Both the position numbers and the translations under genes were made by a program. The notes under the pieces were generated by a model. The model was not told the DNA's origin. It did no database searches and worked only from the letters and a program-made list of their open reading frames with translations. Positions 7,104 to 14,517 of a stretch of 19,418 bases of DNA are shown here, piece after piece. Origin of the DNA: an uncultured Acetatifactor sp. (GTDB lineage Bacteria; Bacillota; Clostridia; Lachnospirales; Lachnospiraceae); NCBI GenBank assembly GCA_910584235.1, contig CAJTZD010000064.1, positions 1 to 19,418 on the forward strand, read 5' to 3'. Each line of letters opens with the position of its first letter. The stretch's first letter is position 1.

Positions 7104-10025
7104 CTATTCCACCTTATACACCCGGAAAAGAGCGTCTTCCCGAACCAGGGAACAGGAATGCAGATGATTGCTGCTTTCAATGATACGCTGCAGCATATCT
7201 TCCGGACAATTCGTATATACGATAAGCTCTTGTGCCAAGCCCAGGGCTTCACTTTTCAGAACAGATTCTCCGCTCTGATAGTCCGCGTATAGGACATGTT
7301 CATAGGGCCAGATTTCATCCGAGAAACACCATGACAGATCCTCCGGGACATCCTCATACAGGATGAGTGCCGGCTGTCCGGCATTCTCCCTTGCGAATTC
7401 CAGTTTGCTTTTCTGATCACGATACAGGAAATCCACTCTCCCCAAAAATATACATGCCATGCCGCAGATCAGCACCGCCGCTGCCAGAAAACCCAGCATC
7501 CGTTTTTCCTTTCCGCCTGTCTTGTTCCGCAGGATCTGCACCATCGCTTTCCCCGCACCATAAACCGCCGCGGGAATCGCAACAGCACCCAGAATACGGG
7601 TTCCCCCGCTGAAAGCCTCCCCCGGAGCCTGCACCATATGTCCAAAGCCGGCCGGACATGCGAAGAACGCCAACCCTGCCGCGGCGATCACGGCACATCC
7701 CTGCACCAGCACACCCGAAAGCGCATCCCCCCTGACCGCCGTCCAAATGCCGGCGCCCAGGACCAGCAGGCATATCGCTGCCACGCACCACGGATGAACC
7801 AGAAACGCCGCAAAGCAGACCATAACACAGACAGCGGCATATCTTATGAATTTTCTTTTGCTCCACCGGGAACCGGAAAGCCCCCTGACCAGCAGCAATG
7901 CATACAGGACAATCCACATCCCGCTCATGGCATACGCGCCCGTAAACATCCCGTTGCCCAACATGACCGGAGAGGCCGCACACGCCAGTCCCGCAATACA
8001 GGCCAGCAGATATCGATAGCGGCTCCTGTCCAGGCTCAGGATCAGGGCTATGATCCCACAGCACAGCCCCAGAGAGCATATGGCATTCAGCCCTATGCCA
8101 AACCATTTGTAAAAGGAATTCGGCGCCAGAGACATCAGCGAATTCAACGCCAGATAATACAGAGGCAGACGCCTTTCCGCTTTCACCGCCTCAGCCACCG
8201 CCCTGTATCCGAATCTGTTCCCGTCTGTTACCAGAAACTGCTTTTGCACATCATACCCGCTCAGTTCCTTGTCAGAATGCAGCAATTCATACGCAGTATG
8301 GCCCGCACTGACACGATAGGATCTGTATTCCTCCTCATGAAAGCCGTTCTTCTGTAATCCGAAAAACAGCAGCAGCGCCATATGCAGGCCCAGTATGAAC
8401 ATGCCTGCTGTCAAAAAGCGCCAATTCTTCCTGCAATAAGCCGCCGCTTTGCTTTCCGCTATCTTCTGCCGGATTTCTTTTCTGCCGGCCCAAAGCTTCC
8501 CCGGCAGATCCGCAATTCTGCTCACTCCCAGCGCCATGTACGGAATCTGGAAGAAGAGGAAAGGCAGCACATAGCGGGTTTTAGCCTCCCACATCATAGA
8601 AAAGAGAAATCCTCCGAATACGGCAATGAGCAAAACATAATTTTCGATCTTCAGGAATCCTTTACGCCCGGCTGTCAGCAGAAAAAGGATACTTCCATAC
8701 ATTAACAGCTGGTATCCTTTCATCCAGATCTCCATCCTCCGGGCCGTGCTTCCGTAATTCAAAATGTCAGCCGCCAGATCGCTTTTAGGCGGCTCAATAA
8801 TGTTTCGATTCATGGCAATGCACTGGTACATGGGAACATTCCATTGCGCATTCATCTTTCTTTTGTAAAAATCCAGCATATACCCGGGCTCCTCCCGGTA
8901 TCTCCCAAAAACCTCCTGTATCCTTTCCCATGCAATCCGATTTGCGGCTTGTACATCGTCTCCGCTCTCCGCAAATACAATATAGTTATACCCGTTATAC
9001 CACCCGGGGCCCGCCTCGGCGTCGTTTAGCCCCATTGCCACAAAAAGCAAAGGCGGGATACTGGGCGCTTTTTCTTCCATCACACTGCCATAGCTCCCCC
9101 ACAGGACCGTGTAAGTAAGGACAATTCCCAAAACCAGCGACGCTGCGGCGGCAATATTCCGCCGTAAAAGTGATATATTCATTTTCCACTCCGCCAGCAG
9201 CTTAATTGCCAGCACCACTGCCATTGCCACTGCCAGAATTATCAGATTCGCCCGCAGCTGCACGGCAGCACCCATGGATAGGCCAAAGACAATCAGGCGG
9301 ATCCAGGAAAATTTCTTCAGATAAGCCAGATACATCCACACGCCCACCAATCCCAGAGCAGTGGAAATCAGATCTCCATAGACAAATGTAGTGTATACAT
9401 ACATAGGAAAGCAGGTGAGCATAAAGAAAAGATAAAAATACTCCGCTTTTGCGTTTTCCTCTGAGAGAAGCCTGACAATCTTACACCCTGACAGGACGAT
9501 CAGCGGAGTCAGCGCCGCCATGAAATACCGAAATGCCTGGTAATTGGATTCTCCAAAAAGGGCAAAAATACCTCTTAACAGGGTGACCATACCCAGCTGC
9601 TGGGGATACCTGGCAATATAGGCTCCTTTCTTCAGACCGCCGAAATCTCCAAAATTGAAAGCGTTGGCATATTGGCAGATCATCATCTGATCCGCCTCCG
9701 GTGCCGTGGTGCAGACAGAAACCCAATAGAAACTCATAGCCGCAGTCAGAGTGCACACAATCCCCAGCGCAATATTCCTCGCTTTCCTCCCTTTCCCCTT
9801 TTCCGCAATCTTCCCAAAAAAGCAAAGACCAATCAATGCCGCAAAGACCATGAAAAGATTCCCTATGACGGAGTCCTCCCTGAAACTGATATATTCATTT
9901 GCCGGCGTATTCTGTCCCGTCAGATGCAGGCCATTCCAAAATAGAACGGCAAACATAATGACAGCAAGTACCGTAAATGCACTGCATAGAAATCTTTCCG
10001 GACGATTCGTCCTTACTTTCTCCAT
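7104..10025 (-). CDS. GT-C type membrane glycosyltransferase, apparently duplicated
   Basis: A 973-residue polytopic protein with roughly twenty hydrophobic segments. Residues 1-510 look like a full GT-C/GT39-like unit: a first external loop with an acidic pair (E110, D112 in APEADQM), many helices, and the late motif WEAKTRYVLPF (479-489). After a charged break (about 505-535), residues about 540-973 appear to start a second unit. FHEEEYRSY (562-570) sits where GT39 proteins carry the catalytic DE, and RRLPLYYLALNSL (618-630) sits where they have HPPLYY. The second unit has lost the histidine, so it may be inactive or regulatory. Such enzymes move sugars from polyprenyl-phosphate donors to envelope acceptors outside the membrane. 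AGGAG nine bases upstream supports the start. The M23 peptidase follows in the same operon. Substrate unknown; the fusion reading is inference. Confidence 0.8.
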   Translation of the reverse strand: MEKVRTNRPERFLCSAFTVLAVIMFAVLFWNGLHLTGQNTPANEYISFREDSVIGNLFMVFAALIGLCFFGKIAEKGKGRKARNIALGIVCTLTAAMSFYWVSVCTTAPEADQMMICQYANAFNFGDFGGLKKGAYIARYPQQLGMVTLLRGIFALFGESNYQAFRYFMAALTPLIVLSGCKIVRLLSEENAKAEYFYLFFMLTCFPMYVYTTFVYGDLISTALGLVGVWMYLAYLKKFSWIRLIVFGLSMGAAVQLRANLIILAVAMAVVLAIKLLAEWKMNISLLRRNIAAAASLVLGIVLTYTVLWGSYGSVMEEKAPSIPPLLFVAMGLNDAEAGPGWYNGYNYIVFAESGDDVQAANRIAWERIQEVFGRYREEPGYMLDFYKRKMNAQWNVPMYQCIAMNRNIIEPPKSDLAADILNYGSTARRMEIWMKGYQLLMYGSILFLLTAGRKGFLKIENYVLLIAVFGGFLFSMMWEAKTRYVLPFLFFQIPYMALGVSRIADLPGKLWAGRKEIRQKIAESKAAAYCRKNWRFLTAGMFILGLHMALLLFFGLQKNGFHEEEYRSYRVSAGHTAYELLHSDKELSGYDVQKQFLVTDGNRFGYRAVAEAVKAERRLPLYYLALNSLMSLAPNSFYKWFGIGLNAICSLGLCCGIIALILSLDRSRYRYLLACIAGLACAASPVMLGNGMFTGAYAMSGMWIVLYALLLVRGLSGSRWSKRKFIRYAAVCVMVCFAAFLVHPWCVAAICLLVLGAGIWTAVRGDALSGVLVQGCAVIAAAGLAFFACPAGFGHMVQAPGEAFSGGTRILGAVAIPAAVYGAGKAMVQILRNKTGGKEKRMLGFLAAAVLICGMACIFLGRVDFLYRDQKSKLEFARENAGQPALILYEDVPEDLSWCFSDEIWPYEHVLYADYQSGESVLKSEALGLAQELIVYTNCPEDMLQRIIESSNHLHSCSLVREDALFRVYKVE

Positions 10026-10072
10026 TGCGTTTTTCTCCTCTCTTCCCCCACAGGCTGCTCCCAGTCATTTCC

Positions 10073-10101
10073 ATACTAGCATACGCCCCTCAAGAAAGCA
10101 A
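10073..10101 (-). promoter_or_regulatory. Possible promoter for the GT-C/M23 operon
   Basis: On the minus strand an extended -10 (TGC before TAGTAT, 10073-10078) lies 17 bases from a weak -35 TTGCTT (10096-10101). It sits between the hpf terminator and the glycosyltransferase start with a leader of about 40 nt. The match is modest, so this is a candidate only. Confidence 0.4.
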
Positions 10102-10133
10102 TGAAATCCTCTCCGGCAGCAGCTAAACGCTAT

Positions 10134-10166
10134 AAGAGCCGTCACACATTCATCATGACGGCTCTT
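10134..10166 (-). terminator. Hairpin terminator downstream of hpf
   Basis: Perfect 11-bp arms (AAGAGCCGTCA and TGACGGCTCTT) enclose an 11-base loop about 40 bp after the hpf stop. The following T-run on the minus strand is short (TTATAG), so termination may be partial and some read-through into the glycosyltransferase operon is possible. Confidence 0.65.
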
Positions 10167-10207
10167 TCTCACAGACTATTTTACAAAACAATAAGCATTG
10201 CAATCAT

Positions 10208-10735
10208 TTAGTTCTCCGGCTCAATCAGCCCGTAAGTATCGCCCTTACGCTTGTACACCACGCTTACCTGATCCGTCTCCGCATTGATAAATACATAGAA
10301 ACTGTGGCCCAGCAGTTCCATCTGGATGCAGGCATCCTCCGGGTACATGGGTTTGATATCAAACTTCTTGCTACGGACGATCTTGACCTCTTCATCGTCC
10401 ATATAATTGTTCTCCACATACATCTGGCTGAAAGCTTCCGCCGTCTGCTGCTTGTCCACTATCTTTGTCTTGTATTTCTTCAACTGCCTCTCGATGATTT
10501 CTTCCACCAGATCGATGGACACATACATATCGCTGCTGACCTGCTCGGAACGGATAATATTACCCTTAACCGGAATCGTCACCTCGATCTTCTGGCGCTC
10601 CTTTTCCACGCTTAAGGTCACATGCACCTCCGTGTCAGGATTGAAATATTTTGCCAGCTTGCCGATCTTGTCCTCCACAGCCGATTTTAATGCGGGTGTT
10701 ACCTCTAAATTCCTGCCTACAATGATAAATTTCAT
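10208..10735 (-). CDS. hpf: Ribosome hibernation promoting factor, long form
   Basis: At 175 residues this is the long HPF found in most Gram-positives. The N-terminal domain (1 to about 100, beginning MKFIIVGRNLEVTPALKSAV) binds the 30S subunit. The C-terminal domain (about 120-175, with IVRSKKFDIKPMYPEDACIQ and HSFYVFINAETDQVSVVYKR) pairs two copies and so joins 70S ribosomes into inactive 100S dimers in stationary phase or stress. AAGGG lies about ten bases before the ATG. It is a single-gene unit: its own promoter is 35 bp upstream and a hairpin terminator follows. It is also called raiA or yvyD in Bacilli. Identification is confident. Confidence 0.96.
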   Translation of the reverse strand: MKFIIVGRNLEVTPALKSAVEDKIGKLAKYFNPDTEVHVTLSVEKERQKIEVTIPVKGNIIRSEQVSSDMYVSIDLVEEIIERQLKKYKTKIVDKQQTAEAFSQMYVENNYMDDEEVKIVRSKKFDIKPMYPEDACIQMELLGHSFYVFINAETDQVSVVYKRKGDTYGLIEPEN

Positions 10736-10769
10736 ATGATCATCCCTTTCGGTTGTTTATTGTATAGAC

Positions 10770-10799
10770 ATTATAACATGTCTTGCATGGTTTTTGCAA
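10770..10799 (-). promoter_or_regulatory. Sigma-A type promoter for hpf
   Basis: Minus-strand -10 TATAAT (10770-10775, perfect) is separated by 18 bases from -35 TTGCAA (10794-10799, four of six). The leader to the hpf ATG is about 30 nt. No sigma-B or sigma-H pattern was obvious, although hpf in Bacilli is often under stress sigma control. Confidence 0.6.
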
Positions 10800-11094
10800 C
10801 AATATAACACATTATTTACATATTTTAGAATTCATTTCTGTCAATTGCCCGGAAATATCTTTTGCCCGAAAATCCTTTTTTTGTCGGTTTCTGCCAAAAC
10901 ATTTGTTTCATTCCCTCTCTCTGTGATATGCCTGCAGGATACCGGAAAGGCTGTGGATTATGTGTATAACTCCGTGTATAAATCAACTTCTGCGTGTTTC
11001 CGGGCTTTTTTCCTGTGGATAACTATTTCTTTTAATCGTGCAAAAATCTATTTTATTACATTGTCTCTGTATTTTTTGGTTATTTTATACAAAA
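10800..11094. other. Intergenic spacer between hpf promoter and NlpC/P60 terminator
   Basis: About 295 bp lie between the hpf promoter and the hydrolase terminator, so it should be largely untranscribed. The left part is AT-rich and includes a short tandem repeat of TTGCCCGRAAAT (10845-10856 and 10862-10873). The right part holds the DnaA-box-like cluster. Open frames here lack ribosome binding sites. Confidence 0.55.
10952..11022 (+). promoter_or_regulatory. Cluster of four DnaA-box-like sites
   Basis: Four same-oriented matches to TGTGNATAA (reverse complement of the DnaA box TTATNCACA) occur in 71 bp: TGTGGATTA at 10952 (one mismatch), TGTGTATAA at 10961 (perfect), CGTGTATAA at 10973 (one mismatch) and TGTGGATAA at 11014 (perfect). 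The first two abut. No replication initiation gene is nearby, so a DnaA-titration or regulatory locus is more likely than the chromosome origin. Confidence 0.5.
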
Positions 11095-11118
11095 GGCCGC
11101 ATCCTTTCGGATGCGGCC
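11091..11118 (-). terminator. Intrinsic terminator of the NlpC/P60 gene
   Basis: On the minus strand GGCCGCATCC and GGATGCGGCC form a perfect 10-bp GC-rich stem closed by a GAAA tetraloop and followed by TTTT. It starts 15 bp after the hydrolase stop codon. This is a textbook rho-independent terminator. Confidence 0.9.
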
Positions 11119-11132
11119 CAAACATATATTTT

Positions 11133-12335
11133 TTAGAAAATTCTCCTGATTGCCAAAATACTTCTGTAATCTGCATTTGACACAATAATGCCCGTTCTGG
11201 AGTTAGACGCATGCACGATCTGCCCTCCGCCGATATAAATTCCCACATGCCCGGAATAGCAGATGATATCGCCGGGCTGCGCATTCTCCAGTCCATCCAC
11301 CGCATAGCCCTGGGAGCGGTCCGCCGCGTCGTTATGGGGCAGGCTGACGCCGAAGTTCGCATAGACGCTCATGACAAATCCCGAACAGTCCGTACCGTTT
11401 GTCAGGCTGCTGCCGCCGTATACATAAGGATTGCCCACAAACTGCAGTCCATAGTTCGCAACGGCCTGACCCATTTCGCTGCCTCCCGTAGCCGTATAGA
11501 CCGTTTCTTCCTGCTGGGCCGTCTCCGTACCCTGAGCCGCCTGGGCTGCTGCCTGAGCTGCCGCAGCCTGTGCCGCTGCTGCCGCCTGCGCCGCTGCCTG
11601 GGCTTTCCTGCGCTCCTCTTCCTCCTTGGCTAAGCGTCTCTCCTCTTCCTCTCTGGACTCTGCCTGGACAAACTCACTGTGGAGCGACACATAGTCTGCG
11701 GATACCCAGCCGTGCCCCTCTTCTACGTCTACCTTTACCCAGCCGTCGCCCTCTTCCAAGACAATCAGTTCATCCGCCTGGGGCACCATGCCTATAATAT
11801 TGCATTCCGTGCTTGCCTCCTCCCGGACATACAGAGTCTCCGTGGTAACTGTGGCAAAACGCTTTCCTACCTGCTTGGCGATTTCCACCGCCGCATCGCC
11901 TGTGACGCAATACTCTCCTTTCACATAACCGGTGACGCTGCCGGAAGTAATCTGATACCAGCCATTCTCCTCCGAGAGAAAAGTGCCCACGGAATTATCA
12001 TAAAGCTTTCCCAGGATCTCGCCCTCTTCGTTCGGCTCGCTCCTTACATTCACATAGCTGTTCACCTGGGCAATCACCAGGTTCCGGAACAGATCTTCCT
12101 CCGTAGGCTCCTTGGGTGTCACTGTGGATTCTACCAAAGGAATACTCTCTATAACAGACTCGATAGGCAGTGACGACATTTTTGTAGTGACATCCTCCAG
12201 CTTATTCCCGTTCTCCAGCGCCACGCTTACGCCGCCCCCGGGCAGGACAGAGGCCTGTGCCGTCATGCCCATTCCTGTAAATGCCATTGTCGCTGTCAAT
12301 AAATACACTGCCGTTCTCTTCGTCTTATGTGCCAT
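11133..12335 (-). CDS. Secreted SH3b-NlpC/P60 peptidoglycan hydrolase
   Basis: From the ATG at 12335 the protein is 400 residues. A signal peptide (KTKRTAVYLLTATMAFTGMG, ending near TAQA) is followed by a spacer and two bacterial SH3 domains (about 91-146 and 161-218) that should bind the wall. Next come a charged helix rich in Glu/Arg and an Ala/Gln-rich linker (about 227-270), then a C-terminal NlpC/P60 domain. Catalytic residues are C317 in GTDCSGF, H363 in SGHVGIY and H375 in IVHASN. These enzymes are D,L-endopeptidases of the CwlO/LytE/RipA type that cleave wall stem peptides during growth or separation. An in-frame ATG 14 codons upstream (12377) has a weak ribosome site, whereas GGAGAGGAG precedes 12335, so I use the latter. 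The gene has a strong promoter, a WalR-like site in its leader and its own terminator. Confidence 0.93.
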   Translation of the reverse strand: MAHKTKRTAVYLLTATMAFTGMGMTAQASVLPGGGVSVALENGNKLEDVTTKMSSLPIESVIESIPLVESTVTPKEPTEEDLFRNLVIAQVNSYVNVRSEPNEEGEILGKLYDNSVGTFLSEENGWYQITSGSVTGYVKGEYCVTGDAAVEIAKQVGKRFATVTTETLYVREEASTECNIIGMVPQADELIVLEEGDGWVKVDVEEGHGWVSADYVSLHSEFVQAESREEEERRLAKEEEERRKAQAAAQAAAAAQAAAAQAAAQAAQGTETAQQEETVYTATGGSEMGQAVANYGLQFVGNPYVYGGSSLTNGTDCSGFVMSVYANFGVSLPHNDAADRSQGYAVDGLENAQPGDIICYSGHVGIYIGGGQIVHASNSRTGIIVSNADYRSILAIRRIF

Positions 12336-12414
12336 TTTTATCTCCTCTCCCAACCTGAAACTATGTATACGAAACATGCTTTATCCGAATTCATTACGTC
12401 TTTATCTATAATTT

Positions 12415-12431
12415 ATTACAGATTTATTACA
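12415..12431 (-). promoter_or_regulatory. WalR (YycF)-like operator
   Basis: Read on the minus strand the site is TGTAAT-AAATC-TGTAAT. It fits the Bacillus WalR consensus TGTWAH-N5-TGTWAH at every defined position. It lies about 10-25 bp downstream of the -10 of the hydrolase promoter, a position that favours repression over activation unless another start point is used. Confidence 0.55.
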
Positions 12432-12441
12432 TCCGTTACTA

Positions 12442-12470
12442 AATATAGCACGCATTCTTAATTTTGTCAA
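12442..12470 (-). promoter_or_regulatory. Strong sigma-A promoter of the NlpC/P60 gene
   Basis: Minus-strand TTGACA (12465-12470, perfect) and TATATT (12442-12447, five of six) are separated by 17 bases. The leader to the ATG at 12335 is about 100 nt and contains the WalR-like site. Confidence 0.8.
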
Positions 12471-12535
12471 CCCATGGAAAAAGAAATCAAAATACATAAG
12501 AATTCCCATTTTATCAGCTTTTTAGGATTTTCCGC

Positions 12536-12570
12536 AAAAAAAGAACTGCCAATACGGCAATTCTTTTTTT
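12536..12570 (-). terminator. Intrinsic terminator of trxB
   Basis: Arms at 12536-12550 and 12556-12570 pair over 15 bases with one mismatch, which becomes a G-T wobble on the minus strand; the loop is five bases. A run of seven T follows on the minus strand. It lies about 45 bp after the trxB stop and upstream of the hydrolase promoter. The stem is symmetrical enough to work weakly on both strands. Confidence 0.8.
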
Positions 12571-12612
12571 CAAACTTTTTTATATTTCTTAATAAAATCC
12601 AAAGGAATCGAC

Positions 12613-13518
12613 TTATCTGCAACAAAGCCCCGCTGACACCGCTGCATTGGCGCCGTCCGCCACAGCCGTCACAATCTGACGGATGGGCTTTTTGCGCACG
12701 TCTCCTGCCGCGAACAGTCCCGGGACATTGGTGGCGCAGTCCTCCCCCGCCAGCACGTAGCCGCCCTCGTCACAGGCGGCAAGCCCCTGAACCAGCTCTG
12801 TCTGAGGCCTGATGCCCACCGCCACGAATAAGCCCGCCACCGGCAGCGGAAAGCGCTCCCCTGTCTTGCAGTTTTTCAGGTTCAGGCACTCCACGGAATC
12901 CTCCCCCAGAATTTCTTCCACTACATGGCTGTAAAGAATCTCTACGTTGGGCAGGGCCTTAAGCTCCTGCTGCAGTACCATGGCTCCCCTCAGCTCATCC
13001 CGCCTGTGAATCAAATATACCTTTTCACAGGTACGGGCCAGATAGATGGCATCCTCCAGAGCCACATCTCCGCCGCCTGCCACAGCCACAGTCCTGCCCC
13101 GGAAAAATGCTCCGTCGCAGGTAGCGCAGTAGGATACGCCTCTTCCGTTTAGCTTTTCCTCTCCGGGCACGCCCAGCAGAGCGTGAACCGCGCCCGTGGC
13201 CAGTATCACCGTTTTGGCCTCCAGCTCTCCGTCATCCGTACGGATCAGCTTGCTTTCCCCTCTGTCTTCCAGAGACAGGACAGCCGCTTCCTGAAACTCC
13301 ACACCCAGCTTGTCCGCATGCTCTCTGAACTTTGTCCCCATATCAAAGCCGTCCATTCCGGGCATTCCCAGATAATTATCCACCTCGTAAGTATTCAGCA
13401 CCTGTCCGCCGCTCATGGGATTCTTCTCCAGCACCATCAGGTGCAATCCCGCCCTTTTTCCGTATACGGCAGCCGAGAGACCCGCCGGACCGGAGCCGAT
13501 GATAATCAAGTCATACAT
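12613..13518 (-). CDS. trxB: Thioredoxin reductase (NADPH)
   Basis: This flavoenzyme passes electrons from NADPH through FAD to thioredoxin. From the ATG at 13518 it has about 301 residues, slightly short of the usual 305-320. Visible motifs are the FAD dinucleotide-binding GSGPAGLSAA at the N-terminus, the redox-active CATC near residues 131-134, the NADPH-binding GGGDVALEDA, and the C-terminal FAD motif LFAAGDVRKKPIRQI. An upstream in-frame ATG at 13587 would add 23 charged, non-conserved residues (NRPHQKRHSKKEE). The promoter -10 ends only about 20 bases before that ATG, so the predicted transcript barely covers it. GGAG nine bases before 13518 favours the shorter form. It is a single-gene unit with its own promoter and terminator. 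A ferredoxin-dependent variant is possible but the NADPH motif looks intact. Confidence 0.92.
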   Translation of the reverse strand: MYDLIIIGSGPAGLSAAVYGKRAGLHLMVLEKNPMSGGQVLNTYEVDNYLGMPGMDGFDMGTKFREHADKLGVEFQEAAVLSLEDRGESKLIRTDDGELEAKTVILATGAVHALLGVPGEEKLNGRGVSYCATCDGAFFRGRTVAVAGGGDVALEDAIYLARTCEKVYLIHRRDELRGAMVLQQELKALPNVEILYSHVVEEILGEDSVECLNLKNCKTGERFPLPVAGLFVAVGIRPQTELVQGLAACDEGGYVLAGEDCATNVPGLFAAGDVRKKPIRQIVTAVADGANAAVSAGLCCR

Positions 13519-13606
13519 GTGTTCACTCTCCGTTTCTTCTTTTTTTGAATGTCTCTTTTGATGTGGCCTGTTTTTGGCCTCGGACATTCATTCCTGTCAT
13601 GAATTT

Positions 13607-13635
13607 ATTATATGCCTTTCCTTTCCCTTTTTCAA
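13607..13635 (-). promoter_or_regulatory. Sigma-A promoter of trxB
   Basis: On the minus strand TTGAAA (13630-13635) and a perfect TATAAT (13607-13612) are 17 bases apart. Transcription would begin near 13600, leaving about 80 nt before the preferred trxB start at 13518 but only about a dozen before the alternative at 13587. Confidence 0.7.
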
Positions 13636-13690
13636 GTCTCCCTGTACGCAGGTCCTTTCTTCCGGCGGTTTCTTTTTATGCCTTTTCAGA

Positions 13691-13719
13691 TAGACTTCCT
13701 CCGAAAAATATGTTAAACT
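13691..13719 (+). promoter_or_regulatory. Candidate promoter for the SDR gene
   Basis: TAGACT (13691-13696) and an extended -10, TGT before TAAACT (13714-13719), are 17 bases apart on the plus strand. Both boxes match four of six positions. The leader would be about 40 nt and ends in AAAGGA nine bases before the ATG at 13766. It is divergent from the trxB promoter. Confidence 0.4.
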
Positions 13720-13765
13720 TTCTTTCAAAACGAGCAAAGACGGATAAAAAGAAAGGACGATCTTC

Positions 13766-14497
13766 ATGGAATCATTCGGAAAAAGCGCCCTGATCACCGG
13801 CGCATCCAGGGGTATAGGTAAGGCCATTGCGGAAGCTTTCGCGGCAGAGGGCTTTAGACTGACCCTTACCTGCAGCAATTCCATAGAGGTCTTGGATGAG
13901 CTTGCGGGGCATCTGCAGACTGCCTATGGCGTCTCCTGCCGGGCCCTGCAGGCGGATATGGGAAGCGAACAGGATGTGGAAAGAGTTTTCGCCGACCTCC
14001 GCTCTCTGGATGTGCTGGTCAACAATGCCGGGATGGCGCATTTCGGCCTGCTCTCAGACATGACCGCGGACCAGTGGCACAGAATCCTGGCCGTAAACCT
14101 GGACTCCTGCTTCTATACCTGCCGCGCCGCCATTCCCCTGATGCTGCAGCGGCACGCGGGCAGGATCCTCAATATCTCTTCGGTCTGGGGGGCCCGGGGC
14201 GCCTCCATGGAGGTGGCATACTCTGCCTCCAAGGGCGGCATGAACGCATTCACAAAGGCATTGGCCAAGGAACTGGCTCCCAGTAATATCCAAGTCAACG
14301 CCATTGCCTGCGGAGTCATAGACACAGCCATGAACAGTGTGCTCTCCCGGGAAGAGCTGGAGATGCTGCGGGAGGAAATCCCTGCCGGTCGGCTGGGAGA
14401 AGTCCGAGAGGTGGCGAAGCTGGCACTGCAGCTGGCCCGGTCCCCCTCTTACCTCACGGGACAGATCATAACAATGGACGGCGGATGGTATACCTAA
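13766..14497 (+). CDS. SDR oxidoreductase, FabG/YmfI type; possible EF-P 5-aminopentanone reductase
   Basis: A complete 243-residue classical short-chain dehydrogenase. It has the NAD(P)-binding TGASRGIG (residues 11-18), LVNNAGMA (84-91), the active-site tetrad N111, S139, Y152 and K156 in YSASK, and the C-terminal GQIITMDGGW. The block around the catalytic serine reads SVWGARGASMEVAYSASKGG. To my recollection this is closer to YmfI, which reduces the 5-aminopentanone group on elongation factor P in Bacillus, than to fatty-acid FabG, which usually lacks the tryptophan. No other fatty acid synthesis gene is nearby, which also argues against a dedicated FabG. It is the only plus-strand gene in the window and is monocistronic. 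The SDR family is certain; the EF-P role is a moderate-confidence guess. Confidence 0.85.
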   Translation: MESFGKSALITGASRGIGKAIAEAFAAEGFRLTLTCSNSIEVLDELAGHLQTAYGVSCRALQADMGSEQDVERVFADLRSLDVLVNNAGMAHFGLLSDMTADQWHRILAVNLDSCFYTCRAAIPLMLQRHAGRILNISSVWGARGASMEVAYSASKGGMNAFTKALAKELAPSNIQVNAIACGVIDTAMNSVLSREELEMLREEIPAGRLGEVREVAKLALQLARSPSYLTGQIITMDGGWYT

Positions 14498-14517
14498 GAT
14501 ACCATCCGCCCTCTTTT
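14480..14517 (+). terminator. Terminator overlapping the SDR stop codon
   Basis: GGCGGATGGTAT (14480-14491) and ATACCATCCGCC (14499-14510) form a perfect 12-bp stem with a seven-base loop that contains the TAA stop, followed by CTCTTTT. The last four sense codons form the left arm. On the minus strand the stem lacks a T-run, so it would terminate the opposing 96-residue gene poorly. Confidence 0.85.

Noticed and set aside
7638..8357. 239-codon plus-strand open frame opposite the GT-C gene
   Set aside because: Antisense shadow of a GC-rich coding region; Arg/Gln/His/Pro-rich translation without recognisable family.
5497..10797. Identical 15-mer TTGCATGGTTTTTGC at 5497-5511 and 10783-10797, both near promoters
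   Set aside because: A 15-base exact match in about 19 kb has a non-negligible chance probability, and its distance to the two promoters differs. Not treated as a shared operator.
10845..10873. Direct repeat TTGCCCGGAAAT / TTGCCCGAAAAT, 17 bp apart
   Set aside because: Only two imperfect copies and no link to a known binding motif; noted in the spacer entry only.
10952..11022. Interpretation of the DnaA-box cluster as the chromosomal origin
   Set aside because: No dnaA, dnaN, gyrase, rpmH or parAB gene lies nearby, which would be expected at a Firmicutes oriC.
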